Of a stretch of DNA of 64,000 nucleotides, positions 9,400 to 17,659 are shown piece by piece. The notes under the pieces are model-generated. The model was given only the letters and a program-made list of their open reading frames with translations. It had not been told where the DNA came from and made no database searches. Numbering within the stretch: position 1 is the first letter of the stretch; each line of letters begins with the position of its first letter. Source of the DNA: Pelagibacterium lentulum (GTDB lineage Bacteria > Pseudomonadota > Alphaproteobacteria > Rhizobiales > Devosiaceae); the NCBI RefSeq assembly GCF_003992625.1, contig NZ_RZMW01000022.1, positions 1-64,000 of the forward strand, given 5' to 3'. A program made the translations under genes and the position numbers.

Positions 9400-10311
9400 T
9401 CAGCCAAAAAGCTGCGAGGGCAAGCGACGGGCCAAGAAGTCGACGACCACACGGATCGAGGGGAGCTGTCCGCGTCGGTGGGGCGTGAGGATTGTCGTCG
9501 TGGCACCTTGAGCGTGCCAATCTGGTAAAATACGTCGCAGCCTGCCTTCCGAGATCGCCTGAGCGCATAGCCCGCTCGGCAAACAAGCGATGCCAAGCCC
9601 AGCGATAGCCGCCTGCATTAATGTCAAGGGTTCATCGGAAACGAACCGGCGCCGCGGTTTCACCTCCGTGATTGCTCCATCGCGATTGTAGAGCGACCAA
9701 ATCAGTGCCCTATCGGAAGCTCCGCCTAGTAGCCCATCACAACCTTCGAGATCTTCTGGATATCTGTGAGGAGAGCGTGCTTGCAAATACGTGGGTGCAG
9801 CGACCAATTGGTTCTGCGCTGTGCCAACCCGGCGCTGCACGAGGTCCGAATCAGACAATGGCCGGTAGTGGGCTCGTATCGCGATGTCGAAACCTTCTTG
9901 GGCCAGATCAACAAAGCGGTCCGTGGCATGCAATAAGATCTCAATCTTCGGGTAGAGAAGCGCTACCTCCGGCAGCACTTCCGTAAGGGCCATCTGGGCG
10001 ACCGTCGCCGACGTGGTGATCCGCACTGACCCGCTAGGCTCCGCCAAGCGCTCTTTCAACATCTGCTCGGCGGCCTCAGCCTCGATCAGCACCGCTGCAG
10101 CGTGACGGTACAGATCCTGGCCGATTTCGGTGATCGTAAATCTGCGCGAATTTCGTTGAAAGAGACGAATACCTAGGGTCTCTTCAAAGTCTGCGATGCG
10201 TTTCGCTAGCGTCGATTTCGGTATGCCGAGTGAGCGGGACGCACCCGCGAACCCCTGATGGTCCGCGACTTGGACGAAGAGATAGAGGTCGTTCAGATTC
10301 AGCATTGGCAT
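9400..10311 (-). CDS. LysR-family transcriptional regulator
   Basis: Starting at the ATG at 10311 it is 303 residues, normal for LysR. The winged HTH (about 1-62) contains LYLFVQVADHQGFAGASRSL and STLAKRIADFEE; the effector domain follows with EPLTLMQAAIAGLGIACLP. The open frame extends to 10560, but that extension crosses the divergent gene's promoter. It faces away from the imine-reductase-like/alcohol dehydrogenase pair, the classic arrangement for a LysR regulator with its target operon. A dyad at 10343-10364 lies between them. Confidence 0.88.
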   Translation of the reverse strand: MPMLNLNDLYLFVQVADHQGFAGASRSLGIPKSTLAKRIADFEETLGIRLFQRNSRRFTITEIGQDLYRHAAAVLIEAEAAEQMLKERLAEPSGSVRITTSATVAQMALTEVLPEVALLYPKIEILLHATDRFVDLAQEGFDIAIRAHYRPLSDSDLVQRRVGTAQNQLVAAPTYLQARSPHRYPEDLEGCDGLLGGASDRALIWSLYNRDGAITEVKPRRRFVSDEPLTLMQAAIAGLGIACLPSGLCAQAISEGRLRRILPDWHAQGATTTILTPHRRGQLPSIRVVVDFLARRLPSQLFG

Positions 10312-10342
10312 ATTGTCCAAAAAATGGGACGCTGGGTCCAAA

Positions 10343-10364
10343 GATTGCCGTATTATCGGCGATC
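10343..10364. promoter_or_regulatory. Candidate LysR binding dyad
   Basis: GATTGCCG (10343-10350) and CGGCGATC (10357-10364) form an 8-base inverted repeat with one mismatch and a 6-base spacer, midway between the divergent lysR and reductase start codons. Position and symmetry fit a LysR recognition site. Confidence 0.5.
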
Positions 10365-10409
10365 GTGCAACTGGGTATACATTCTTCGAGGCTAACATCG
10401 GAGAATGGT

Positions 10410-11285
10410 ATGAAGCACGTTGTTGCAATAATCGGCACGGGTCGGATGGGCTCAGCCCTTGCCACGGCACTTTTGAACGGCGGACATCAGGTCCGCGTCT
10501 GGAACCGCAGCCCATCCAAATATGCAGATCTTGTTCGGCTTGGCGCTCAACCATCGGCAACAGTCGCCGAGGCAGTTGCGGATGCCGACGTGGTGATCGT
10601 TAACGTCAGCGACTATGCCGCTAGCAGCCAGGTCCTCGATGTTGCGGAGGTCAGAACTGCACTTGCAAGCAAGCTGCTGGTTCAACTGACGTCTGGTTCG
10701 CCTCGGCAGGCCCGAGATAGCGCGGCATGGGCTACTGAGCATGGGATACGCTATCTCGATGGCGCGATCATGGGTACGCCCAACTACATCGGTAAGCCCG
10801 AAGGAACCATTCTGTACGCCGGCCCGGAAAAGGAATTCAACGACTATCACAACATCTTCCTTGCCCTTGGCGGTAATGCTCGGCACGTCGGAACTGATGT
10901 TGGTCATGCTTCAGCACTCGATTGCGCTCTGCTCGGATCGATTGTCGTCGACGTTGAAGGGATTCCACCTGACCTTTTCACGACCTTTTTCGCGGCGTTC
11001 AAGCCCGTGGTTGACGATGCTGTGATCGACGTCGCGACCCGGGTGCGCGATGGCCGGCTTAAAGGCGATGAAGCCACGCTCGCCTCGCTCGACGCCCATT
11101 ACAGCGCATTTAAGCAATTGCTTGAGCTTACCCGAGAGCGCGGCCTTGATCCGACGCTGCCCGATGCCTTCGATCAGTTGTTCCGGCGGGCGATGCATGC
11201 AGGGCTGGCACAGGCTGACTTTGCTGCTCTCAGTGCCTTTCTGCGCCGGCCCATCGAGGCGCATCGCGTCGGAGAACTGGCATGA
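10410..11285 (+). CDS. Imine-reductase/beta-hydroxyacid-dehydrogenase-like NAD(P) oxidoreductase
   Basis: A 291-residue two-domain enzyme. The N-terminal Rossmann fold has GTGRMGSALATALLNGGH (about 9-26) followed by VWNRSPSK, whose Arg and Ser suggest NADPH. The region GTPNYIGKPEGTILYAGP and the all-alpha C-terminal domain resemble imine reductases within the 6-phosphogluconate dehydrogenase superfamily. A GGAG site six bases upstream selects the ATG at 10410. It is translationally coupled (ATGA overlap) to the alcohol dehydrogenase and divergent from lysR. The substrate is unknown: a cyclic imine or a 3-hydroxyacid are the two plausible classes. Confidence 0.75.
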   Translation: MKHVVAIIGTGRMGSALATALLNGGHQVRVWNRSPSKYADLVRLGAQPSATVAEAVADADVVIVNVSDYAASSQVLDVAEVRTALASKLLVQLTSGSPRQARDSAAWATEHGIRYLDGAIMGTPNYIGKPEGTILYAGPEKEFNDYHNIFLALGGNARHVGTDVGHASALDCALLGSIVVDVEGIPPDLFTTFFAAFKPVVDDAVIDVATRVRDGRLKGDEATLASLDAHYSAFKQLLELTRERGLDPTLPDAFDQLFRRAMHAGLAQADFAALSAFLRRPIEAHRVGELA

Positions 11286-12268
11286 GGGCTGCGATCGCAT
11301 CGGGAGCAAAACAGCCTTGGCAGGTTCACACCCTCGCCGATCCCGAACCGGGCTTCAACCAGGTGCTTGTCCGCGTGCGTGCGAGCGGCATCTGTCACAA
11401 CGATCTACGTCAATCGAGCGGCGAATTCGGCGGTCACTTTCCCAAGACTTTGGGCCATGAGCCAGCCGGTGAAATCGTGGCCGTCGGCCCAGGGGTACAT
11501 CACCGAAAGGTTGGTGATCGTGTGGGCGTGATGCTGTGGCAGGGCGCGTGTGGCCGTTGTGAATGGTGCCAGCGAGGCAAGCCGATCTTTTGCGCTGAGA
11601 GTGTTGGGACAAGTATGCATATGCCAGGCAGTCATGCGGAACTGATGATCGCCTTGGCCGACGCGACGGTGCTGCTGCCTGATGGGCTATCATACGAACA
11701 GGCGGCTCCGATTTTCTGTGCAGGGTACACTGCCTATTCCGGATTAAGGTCTGCTGAGCCACGCCCCGGGGATATCATCGCCGTCGTGGGCATTGGTGGA
11801 CTAGGACATCTGGCAATTCAGTACGCTAAGGCTGCAGGATTCCGCACGATTGCACTCTGCCGCAATCCGGACAAGGACTCACTGATCCGGAAGCTTGGCG
11901 CGGACGAAATCGTGCGCGATGGCAATGGCCTTGCAGCCGCCGGCGGCGCAGACATTGTCCTGGGCACCAGTGTGTCGACAGAAGCTCAAATTGAAGCAAT
12001 GCAGGGTCTGCGCCCCGAAGGTCGTCTCGTGGTTATGGGGTTTGAACGTAAACCCCTTCCACTTCCCGTCGGCGCTATGATCGCGAGGCGTCTGCGAGTG
12101 ATTGGCAGCCAGCACAATGAAAGGGAGCATCTTTATGAAGCACTCGCCCTTTCGGCGCAGGGCAAGGTCACTGCGTTCACCGAAACGTATCGATTGGACG
12201 ATATCGACACCGCACGGGAGCGACTTGAGCAGGGAAAGGTCCGCTTTCGTGCAGTTGTTGTGATGTAG
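11282..12268 (+). CDS. Zinc-dependent alcohol dehydrogenase
   Basis: Medium-chain dehydrogenase/reductase of 328 residues. Catalytic zinc ligands appear as Cys38 in SGICHNDL and His in GHEPAG. The structural zinc site is CGRCEWCQRGKPIFC. The nucleotide-binding turn is GIGGLGHLA. It overlaps the preceding reductase by four bases. Paired with an imine-reductase-like enzyme, it may oxidise an alcohol whose carbonyl product is then aminated or reduced; this is inference. A conventional primary-alcohol dehydrogenase is the simplest reading. Confidence 0.85.
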   Translation: MRAAIASGAKQPWQVHTLADPEPGFNQVLVRVRASGICHNDLRQSSGEFGGHFPKTLGHEPAGEIVAVGPGVHHRKVGDRVGVMLWQGACGRCEWCQRGKPIFCAESVGTSMHMPGSHAELMIALADATVLLPDGLSYEQAAPIFCAGYTAYSGLRSAEPRPGDIIAVVGIGGLGHLAIQYAKAAGFRTIALCRNPDKDSLIRKLGADEIVRDGNGLAAAGGADIVLGTSVSTEAQIEAMQGLRPEGRLVVMGFERKPLPLPVGAMIARRLRVIGSQHNEREHLYEALALSAQGKVTAFTETYRLDDIDTARERLEQGKVRFRAVVVM

Positions 12269-12300
12269 TTGCACCACCCCTAGCCACTTTAGGGGCGTTG

Positions 12301-12355
12301 ATTGTCACTTATAAATGACCCAGCGGCAGTCAGAATTGTCACCAGGAAATGCCCC
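12301..12355. repeat. Two direct repeats resembling an IS end
   Basis: ATTGTCACTTATAAATGACCC (12301-12321, itself nearly palindromic) and a second copy sharing ATTGTCAC, AAATG and CCC at 12335-12355 are spaced 34 bases apart. Repeated sites of this shape occur at the ends of IS21-type elements; no transposase of that family is nearby, so this is probably a solitary end. Confidence 0.45.
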
Positions 12356-12495
12356 AAGTCCAGCCTTGCACCTGGTGGATTTCGCTGGGGGTGGTGACGT
12401 ACCAGGACGAGATGTAGCTGAGCAGCGCGGTGGTCATCCGCGCTGTCCGGTAGGGTTTGGTTGTCGGCACCAACTCCTGACTGGAAGGAACACCG

Positions 12496-12606
12496 ATGAC
12501 CGACAACATGATGAATCTGCGCACTCTGATGGAGAAGGCCGTTGACGCTATTCTCTTTGGCGAGATGATCGGTTTTGCCGTCGAAGATATGACGGAAATG
12601 GAGGAG
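12496..12606 (+). pseudogene. IS256-family transposase, N-terminal fragment
   Basis: About 35 residues beginning MTDNMMNLRTLMEKAVDA and continuing EMIGFAVEDMTEMEE match the conserved N-terminus of IS256-family transposases. The homology stops near the 3' end of the MFS gene on the other strand, so the rest of the element is lost. The DDE domain is absent. Confidence 0.75.
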
Positions 12607-12626
12607 GCACGGCCATCCATCCTCAC

Positions 12627-14075
12627 TCACTCGGCAGCAAGCTTGGCTTTGACCGGCAGGGCGAAAGCCGCAACAAGGCTGACAAGGATGCCGACGGCGG
12701 CCAGCAGAAAGGCAAATTGTGTGCCCTGCGCCACGGCGTCACGCAGGGCATCGCCCTCCAGCCCACCCACGTGCCGATTGGCGATGGCGATCAAGACAGC
12801 GAGGCCGATGGCGTTGCCGACGCTCAGTGTCGTGGATGCCATGCCCGAGGCGACGCCCTGCTCGTCGTGATGCACGCCAGAAGACGCGGCGATGAACATG
12901 CCTGTCCAGACAATGCCCTGACCGATGCCAGAAACGACCATGCCGGGGACAATGGCGAGATAGATACTATCCGCATTCGCCCCGGGAACCAGCAATGCTG
13001 TGCCTACTGCTCCTACCGCCATGCCCACGATTAGCGTCGTGCGGGTCGAGAGCCGCGTGGCCAATCGCGCACCGATTTGCGTGCCGGTCAGAATAGCGAT
13101 GGAGGGGACTAGGAAGGCAAAGCCTGTTTGCAGGGCCGAGAGACCTTGCACGGTTTGGAACAGCACGGTCAGGAAGTAAGGTAACGCACCGAAAGTGCCC
13201 ATGAAGAGGAAAGTGATCGTCATGCCGACGACGAGGCTGCGATTGCGGAACAGCCGCAGCGGCATCAACGGATCGGCGCTGCGGGCCTCGATGACCACGA
13301 AAGCGGTAAGAAAGACCACCGACAAAATAAGTGACCAAACCACGCTGATTGCCCCCCAGCCAATTTCCGGCCCTTCGACCAGAGCGAAGACCAGCAGTGT
13401 TGCACCGCCCGTCACAGTCAGCGCGCCTGGAAAATCGAAGCTTCGGTGCTGATGGCGCTTCGGATCGCGTGGGATAAGGAAAAAGGCGGCGATGATAGCA
13501 ACGCCGGCCAGCAGCACGTTGACGTAAAAGACGGCGGGCCAGCCCCAGGTGGCGGTCAGGAAGCCGCCTGCCAGCGCGCCGATGCTCAAACCGCTCGCGC
13601 CCGCGCCACCCCACACGGCCAGCGCCCGGTTGCGCTCCGGTCCTTCTGCGAACAGGCGGTTGATGAGCGAGAGCGTTGCCGGAAACAGGAAGGCGGCTCC
13701 TATGCCCTGCACGGCGCGCGCCGCGACGATTACCGTGGGCGATGTGGCAAGTCCCCCGGCGAGCGAGGACAGTGCGTAGAGCGATAGTGCGAAGACGAAC
13801 ATGCGGCGCTGGCCGATCAGGTCGGCCGCCCTGCCACCGAATAGGAGGAAGCCGCCGCAAAAGACCATATAGGCGCTGACCACCCATTGCAGGGTATGGC
13901 CCGAGAAGCCAAGTTCCGCGCCGATCTCCGGCAAGGCCACAAAGACGATGTTGATGTCCAGCGAATAGATGAGCTGGGCGAAGGCGAGCAACGCGAGAGC
14001 AGCTCCCCTTCGGGCGCCGATATCTAATGTCGGCGCTGTGCCGGCGTGTTCCGATGCAGTCATGTCGAACTCCAA
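12627..14075 (-). CDS. DHA2-type MFS drug exporter (EmrB/QacA-like)
   Basis: A 482-residue inner-membrane proton-coupled exporter with about 14 hydrophobic helices. The motif-A loop is GGRAADLIGQRRMF, and motif C, typical of antiporters, appears in helix 5 as GGAGASGLSIGALAGG. MTASEH, four residues in, is an alternative start. It is divergent from a tetR gene with an inverted repeat in the gap, the classic repressor-efflux pair. The substrate is probably a hydrophobic toxicant or antibiotic but cannot be named. Confidence 0.88.
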   Translation of the reverse strand: MEFDMTASEHAGTAPTLDIGARRGAALALLAFAQLIYSLDINIVFVALPEIGAELGFSGHTLQWVVSAYMVFCGGFLLFGGRAADLIGQRRMFVFALSLYALSSLAGGLATSPTVIVAARAVQGIGAAFLFPATLSLINRLFAEGPERNRALAVWGGAGASGLSIGALAGGFLTATWGWPAVFYVNVLLAGVAIIAAFFLIPRDPKRHQHRSFDFPGALTVTGGATLLVFALVEGPEIGWGAISVVWSLILSVVFLTAFVVIEARSADPLMPLRLFRNRSLVVGMTITFLFMGTFGALPYFLTVLFQTVQGLSALQTGFAFLVPSIAILTGTQIGARLATRLSTRTTLIVGMAVGAVGTALLVPGANADSIYLAIVPGMVVSGIGQGIVWTGMFIAASSGVHHDEQGVASGMASTTLSVGNAIGLAVLIAIANRHVGGLEGDALRDAVAQGTQFAFLLAAVGILVSLVAAFALPVKAKLAAE

Positions 14076-14082
14076 GATGACG

Positions 14083-14106
14083 ATTCTTTGTCGATCACTA
14101 AAGAAT
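14083..14106. promoter_or_regulatory. Candidate TetR operator for the exporter pair
   Basis: ATTCTTT (14083-14089) and AAAGAAT (14100-14106) form a perfect 7-base inverted repeat with a 10-base spacer. The right half, CACTAAAGAAT, recurs as CACTCAAGAAT at 14147-14157 just before the tetR ribosome site. Both lie in the divergent promoter region. Confidence 0.55.
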
Positions 14107-14167
14107 TAGATCTTGCATCGCGCTGTCAAGCGAATTATTTGTGGTTCACTCAAGAATGGAGGTGGCG

Positions 14168-14764
14168 ATGGCGGGGCGCCCAAGAGAGTTTGATCGGGAC
14201 ACTGCACTGGCCAAGGCACGCGATGCCTTCTGGTCGCGTGGCTACGAGGGCGTTTCGATGGCCGACCTGGTGGAGAAGCTAGGGATTGCCTCGGCGCGCA
14301 TCTATGCCGCGTTCGGATCGAAGGCGGCACTATTCCGTGAAGCTGTCGCGCTCTATGACGCCGAGGAAGGCAGTTTCGCTGCTCGGGCATTGGCGGAAGA
14401 ACCGAAAGCCACGCAGGCAATCGAGCGGAGTCTGCGTGAAGCGATCGAAAACTGCACGCGAAAAGGACGGCCGCAAGGCTGTATGGTGGTGTCGGCGGCA
14501 ACCAACTGCGCTGCGGAGAACGATGGTGTGCGGGAGTTTCTGGCCGACCATCGCCGTCGGCGCACGGCGCTGTTGCGCGAACGTCTGGAGCGTGCCGTTG
14601 CCGAGGGTGAATTACAACCCGAAGCAGATACTCAGGCTCTTGCCGAGCACTATGCCACGATCTTGCTCGGTATCGCGGTACAGGCGCGCGATGGTGTGTC
14701 GCGCCAGCGGCTGATGGCGACGATCCCCGCGGCGATGTTGGCGATCCGCGCCGCCGCGATCTGA
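14168..14764 (+). CDS. TetR-family regulator of the adjacent exporter
   Basis: Starts at the ATG at 14168, which has GGAGGTGG directly in front, giving 198 residues; an ATG at 14141 would swallow that site. The HTH (about 10-55) has DLVEKLGIASARIYAAFGSKAALF. The Cys-containing segment GRPQGCMVVSAATNCA resembles TetR repressors with the C-terminal domain of the AcrR/YcdC-like group that control efflux or oxidoreductase genes. It most likely represses the divergent MFS exporter and itself. Confidence 0.88.
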   Translation: MAGRPREFDRDTALAKARDAFWSRGYEGVSMADLVEKLGIASARIYAAFGSKAALFREAVALYDAEEGSFAARALAEEPKATQAIERSLREAIENCTRKGRPQGCMVVSAATNCAAENDGVREFLADHRRRRTALLRERLERAVAEGELQPEADTQALAEHYATILLGIAVQARDGVSRQRLMATIPAAMLAIRAAAI

Positions 14765-14784
14765 CTGATTGGCGGACCCAGGTT

Positions 14785-14887
14785 TTAGAGCAAGTCCGGA
14801 AAAGTGGGAACCGGTTTTCCGAAAAAACTTGCGACACAACAAAAGGTTAGATTGTGTCAGTGATTCAATGAAGCGCTGACACGATCT
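14785..14887. repeat. Rhizobiales-type intergenic palindromic repeat
   Basis: Two stem-loops in tandem. In the first, CAAGT (14791-14795) pairs with ACTTG (14827-14831), enclosing CGGAAAA (14797-14803) and TTTTCCG (14815-14821). In the second, AGATTGTGTCAG (14849-14860) faces CTGACACGATCT (14876-14887) with one mismatch. The overall pattern is familiar from dispersed repeats in Rhizobiales genomes. It sits in the 262-base gap between tetR and lrp, which holds nothing else I recognise. Confidence 0.7.
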
Positions 14888-15026
14888 AGAATCGCGGTTG
14901 GCTAACTTCAGCCATTGGGCAAAGGTTTCCTTCGGGTAGACAGGGACTTTACGGGCAAGAGTCTGAAGGTCGCGGATGCCGACAATGCTGACATGCAACG
15001 CATTTCCGCTTCAACGCGACTGATAG

Positions 15027-15506
15027 TCATTTCCGGTCAGGGCCGGGTAGTGGCGGCAATCTCTTTTCGACCGGGGAGGACTGAATGATCGATGTATTGG
15101 TCATCGCATAAGGCACAATCAGGTCTATCACGCGTTCCATATCCGCGATGGAAGCCAGATGGGCTCGTGCGAGAAAACAGTCCTCGCCTGTCACGCGGTC
15201 GCATTGCGTGATTTCTGGAATGCCTTGAATGATCTCGGCCACGCGCTGCATTTCGCCGGGAACCGGACGGACCCGGAGCCAGACAGCGATGGGAAGCCCG
15301 ATGGCTCTGGGCGAGATTACCGCGCTGTAGCCGGTGATGATCCCCGCCTCTTCCAGCCGCCTGACGCGCTCAGCGACGCTAGGTGAAGACATTTTCACCT
15401 TCCGGGCCAGTTCCGCGGTAGTGGTGCGGCCGTTCTCGATCAGCGTTGTCAGAATCACCGCGTCGATCTCGTCCAGACCGGCACTTTCATAGCCAAGGCG
15501 TTTCAT
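15027..15506 (-). CDS. Lrp/AsnC-family regulator
   Basis: A 159-residue regulator. The winged HTH (about 10-65) contains LDEIDAVILTTLIENGRT and MSSPSVAERVRRLEEAGII; the RAM amino-acid-sensing domain follows (about 75-150). Such proteins form octamers and respond to amino acids. The gene is divergent from an RhtA-like exporter, so it probably controls amino-acid efflux. The AT-rich gap 15507-15611 would hold the binding sites, but no single clear dyad was found. Confidence 0.87.
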   Translation of the reverse strand: MKRLGYESAGLDEIDAVILTTLIENGRTTTAELARKVKMSSPSVAERVRRLEEAGIITGYSAVISPRAIGLPIAVWLRVRPVPGEMQRVAEIIQGIPEITQCDRVTGEDCFLARAHLASIADMERVIDLIVPYAMTNTSIIQSSPVEKRLPPLPGPDRK

Positions 15507-15611
15507 GCCAAATTGCCTTATTTTACGAGGTAATTAGTCACATAATCCTTATCACATCTATATAAGATGAGAATTCTACCCTTCATACTGTAGATATGAA
15601 AGGGATATGTG

Positions 15612-16526
15612 ATGTCATCCGAAATTGCCACACCCACCGGTCTCAACCGCGCAGCACAAGCTGTGCCGCCCCATGCGTGGTTCGGCGTCAGCGCGATATT
15701 TCACTATCTAGGCCCGGCCTTTGCCATTCTACTGTTCCCAGTGGTGGGTGTCCTTGGTGTGGCCTGGTTCCGCATCGCGACGGCCGCCCTGATCTTCGCG
15801 CCCATCACAAAGCCCTGGCGTACCATTCGGGAGGCAGACGCCAAGACGCGCTGGCTACTGATTGGTTTGGGCATCTGTCTGGCGGTGATGAACACGTCCT
15901 TCTATCTCGCCCTCGACAAGCTCCCAATGAGCCTGGTCGCGGCGATGGAGTTCGTCGGAACGATCGGCGTCGCCCTCTTTGGGCTTAGAACCAAACGAAA
16001 TGCCTTGGCGCTTGTTCTCGCCGTCATAGGCGTGTTCATGCTGATCGACGTGAAATGGGCGTCTGACCCGCTCGGTCTGTTTTGGGCGGCCCTGAATGCC
16101 GCTTTATTCGTCGGATACATCATCCTCGGACACAAGGCGTCCGAAGGGGGCGCAAGTGGTGGGGTCGAGCGTCTCGGCGCGGCGATGGCGATCGCCTTCG
16201 TGATCCTCATGCCCATCGGTTTCCTGGAGGCGGCCCGGGCCTTCGGAATGCCGTTTGTCGTCTTGGCTGGGATAGGCGTGGGCATTTGCTCGTCGGTGAT
16301 CCCCTATGTCTGCGACCAACTCGCCATGTCGCGACTGCCACGAGCGTCATTTGCCTTGCTACTGGCGATCCTGCCTGCGACGGCGACGATCATCGCCGCC
16401 ATCGTCCTGGCGCAGATCCCAACCTTGCAAGACCTTTTTGGCATCGCCCTCGTCATGATAGGGATCGCGCTGCACAGACCGCCACCAATTTCTAAACAGG
16501 TAATCAAGCAAGAACGCGTTGCCTGA
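15612..16526 (+). CDS. RhtA-like EamA-family exporter
   Basis: A 304-residue inner-membrane protein with two EamA repeats and about ten hydrophobic helices. The first repeat ends near MNTSFYLALDKLPMSLVAAM and the second includes VIPYVCDQLAMSRLPRASFA, a pattern of the threonine/homoserine exporter RhtA group. A GTG three bases upstream (15609) is an alternative start. Divergent pairing with an Lrp-type regulator supports an amino-acid or related metabolite substrate. The exact substrate is not shown. Confidence 0.82.
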   Translation: MSSEIATPTGLNRAAQAVPPHAWFGVSAIFHYLGPAFAILLFPVVGVLGVAWFRIATAALIFAPITKPWRTIREADAKTRWLLIGLGICLAVMNTSFYLALDKLPMSLVAAMEFVGTIGVALFGLRTKRNALALVLAVIGVFMLIDVKWASDPLGLFWAALNAALFVGYIILGHKASEGGASGGVERLGAAMAIAFVILMPIGFLEAARAFGMPFVVLAGIGVGICSSVIPYVCDQLAMSRLPRASFALLLAILPATATIIAAIVLAQIPTLQDLFGIALVMIGIALHRPPPISKQVIKQERVA

Positions 16527-16664
16527 CCTCACTAGCGCGCCGTTCGCTAACTGCGCCAAATGCCGTGGTTGGGCTCAGGTGCTCGTTCACCCAATGTCAG
16601 GTGTCCGAAAGCGGGATTTGTTGTCGCGACTATCCCCACGGCGACATGGATCCGGATGGGACTA

Positions 16665-17579
16665 CTACGGCTCATTATTGGTTAGGGCAGCCACAATCGT
16701 TTTGCGCAGCCAGACATGTCTTGGGGCATCCTGGTGGCGTGCATGCCAGGCGAGGCTCATGACCACGCTGCCGAGGTCGAGCGGCGGGTGCGCGGTCACG
16801 AAGCGCCGCATGTCTGCGGCCGTACGAGCCAGGCTGGAGGGCAGCGTCATGACCAGGTCAGACCGCGCGGCGATTTCGACTGCCGCAAAGAAGCTTGGGA
16901 CCCGAACCTTTACCCGGCGTTGCCTGCCCGAGCGAGCGAGGACTTCATCGACCCACGCTCGGCCGGTCCCTGTGATGCTGACGACGACATGATCCAACTC
17001 CAGGAACCGTTCCAGCGTGAGCTTCCTGCCCGCAGCTGGATGCTCGGCGCGCATCAGGGTCACGAATTGATCCTCGTAGAGCTTGCGTTTCCGGATTCCC
17101 GCAGGCGCGTCCTCCACCACGCCGATGAGAGCATCCACAGCATCGGCTTCAAGCAAGTCCAGGGGCCGCGGCCCTGGTGGCACCACTTCGAGATCCATGG
17201 CCGGAGCTTGAGCGGCGAGACTGCCAATCAGCTGTGGTGCGAGAACGGCCGCCTCAAGATCCAGCATCGAAAGGCGGACGGGGCCGCTCGCGTGCATCGG
17301 ATCGAATGTGCTGCCAGCGAGAAGCGCACTCACGCCTACCAAGGTGTGGCGCAGTAAAGGGCGCATCTCCTCTGCGCGGGCAGTGAGGACGTAACCGCCT
17401 GGCCCGTCCACCAGAAGCGTATCGGAAAAAAGTAGCCTCAGGCGCGCAAGCGCTCGGCTGGCTGCGGGTTGGCTCATGCCGAGCCGTATTGCGGCGCGCG
17501 TTACGCTCCGCTCGTCCAGCAGCACACTGAGTACAACCAGAAGGTTGAGGTCGGCGCCTCTTAAATGCGTTTCATGCAT
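16665..17579 (-). CDS. LysR-family transcriptional regulator
   Basis: Starting at 17579 it is 304 residues; an in-frame ATG at 17597 is also possible, and a longer open frame to 18020 merely crosses the neighbour gene. The HTH (about 5-65) has LNLLVVLSVLLDERSVTRAA and MSQPAASRALARLR, of the NodD/LinR-like branch. The effector domain is complete. It is divergent from an NmrA-like gene, its likely target. Both possible start codons lie inside ATGCAT repeats that may be the binding site. Confidence 0.87.
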   Translation of the reverse strand: MHETHLRGADLNLLVVLSVLLDERSVTRAAIRLGMSQPAASRALARLRLLFSDTLLVDGPGGYVLTARAEEMRPLLRHTLVGVSALLAGSTFDPMHASGPVRLSMLDLEAAVLAPQLIGSLAAQAPAMDLEVVPPGPRPLDLLEADAVDALIGVVEDAPAGIRKRKLYEDQFVTLMRAEHPAAGRKLTLERFLELDHVVVSITGTGRAWVDEVLARSGRQRRVKVRVPSFFAAVEIAARSDLVMTLPSSLARTAADMRRFVTAHPPLDLGSVVMSLAWHARHQDAPRHVWLRKTIVAALTNNEP

Positions 17580-17601
17580 ACGAACTATACTAGACATGCA
17601 T
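17573..17601. promoter_or_regulatory. Paired CATGCAT boxes, candidate LysR site
   Basis: CATGCAT occurs at 17573-17579 and 17595-17601, start-to-start 22 bases (about two helical turns). Each contains the palindrome ATGCAT. A protein bound here would cover the lysR start and sit about 60 bases upstream of the NmrA-like gene. Confidence 0.45.
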
Positions 17602-17659
17602 TCGACGCATGACAAGCTATGTCCTAAACTCTTCAGGACCACAAACAAGGAGAACCGAC

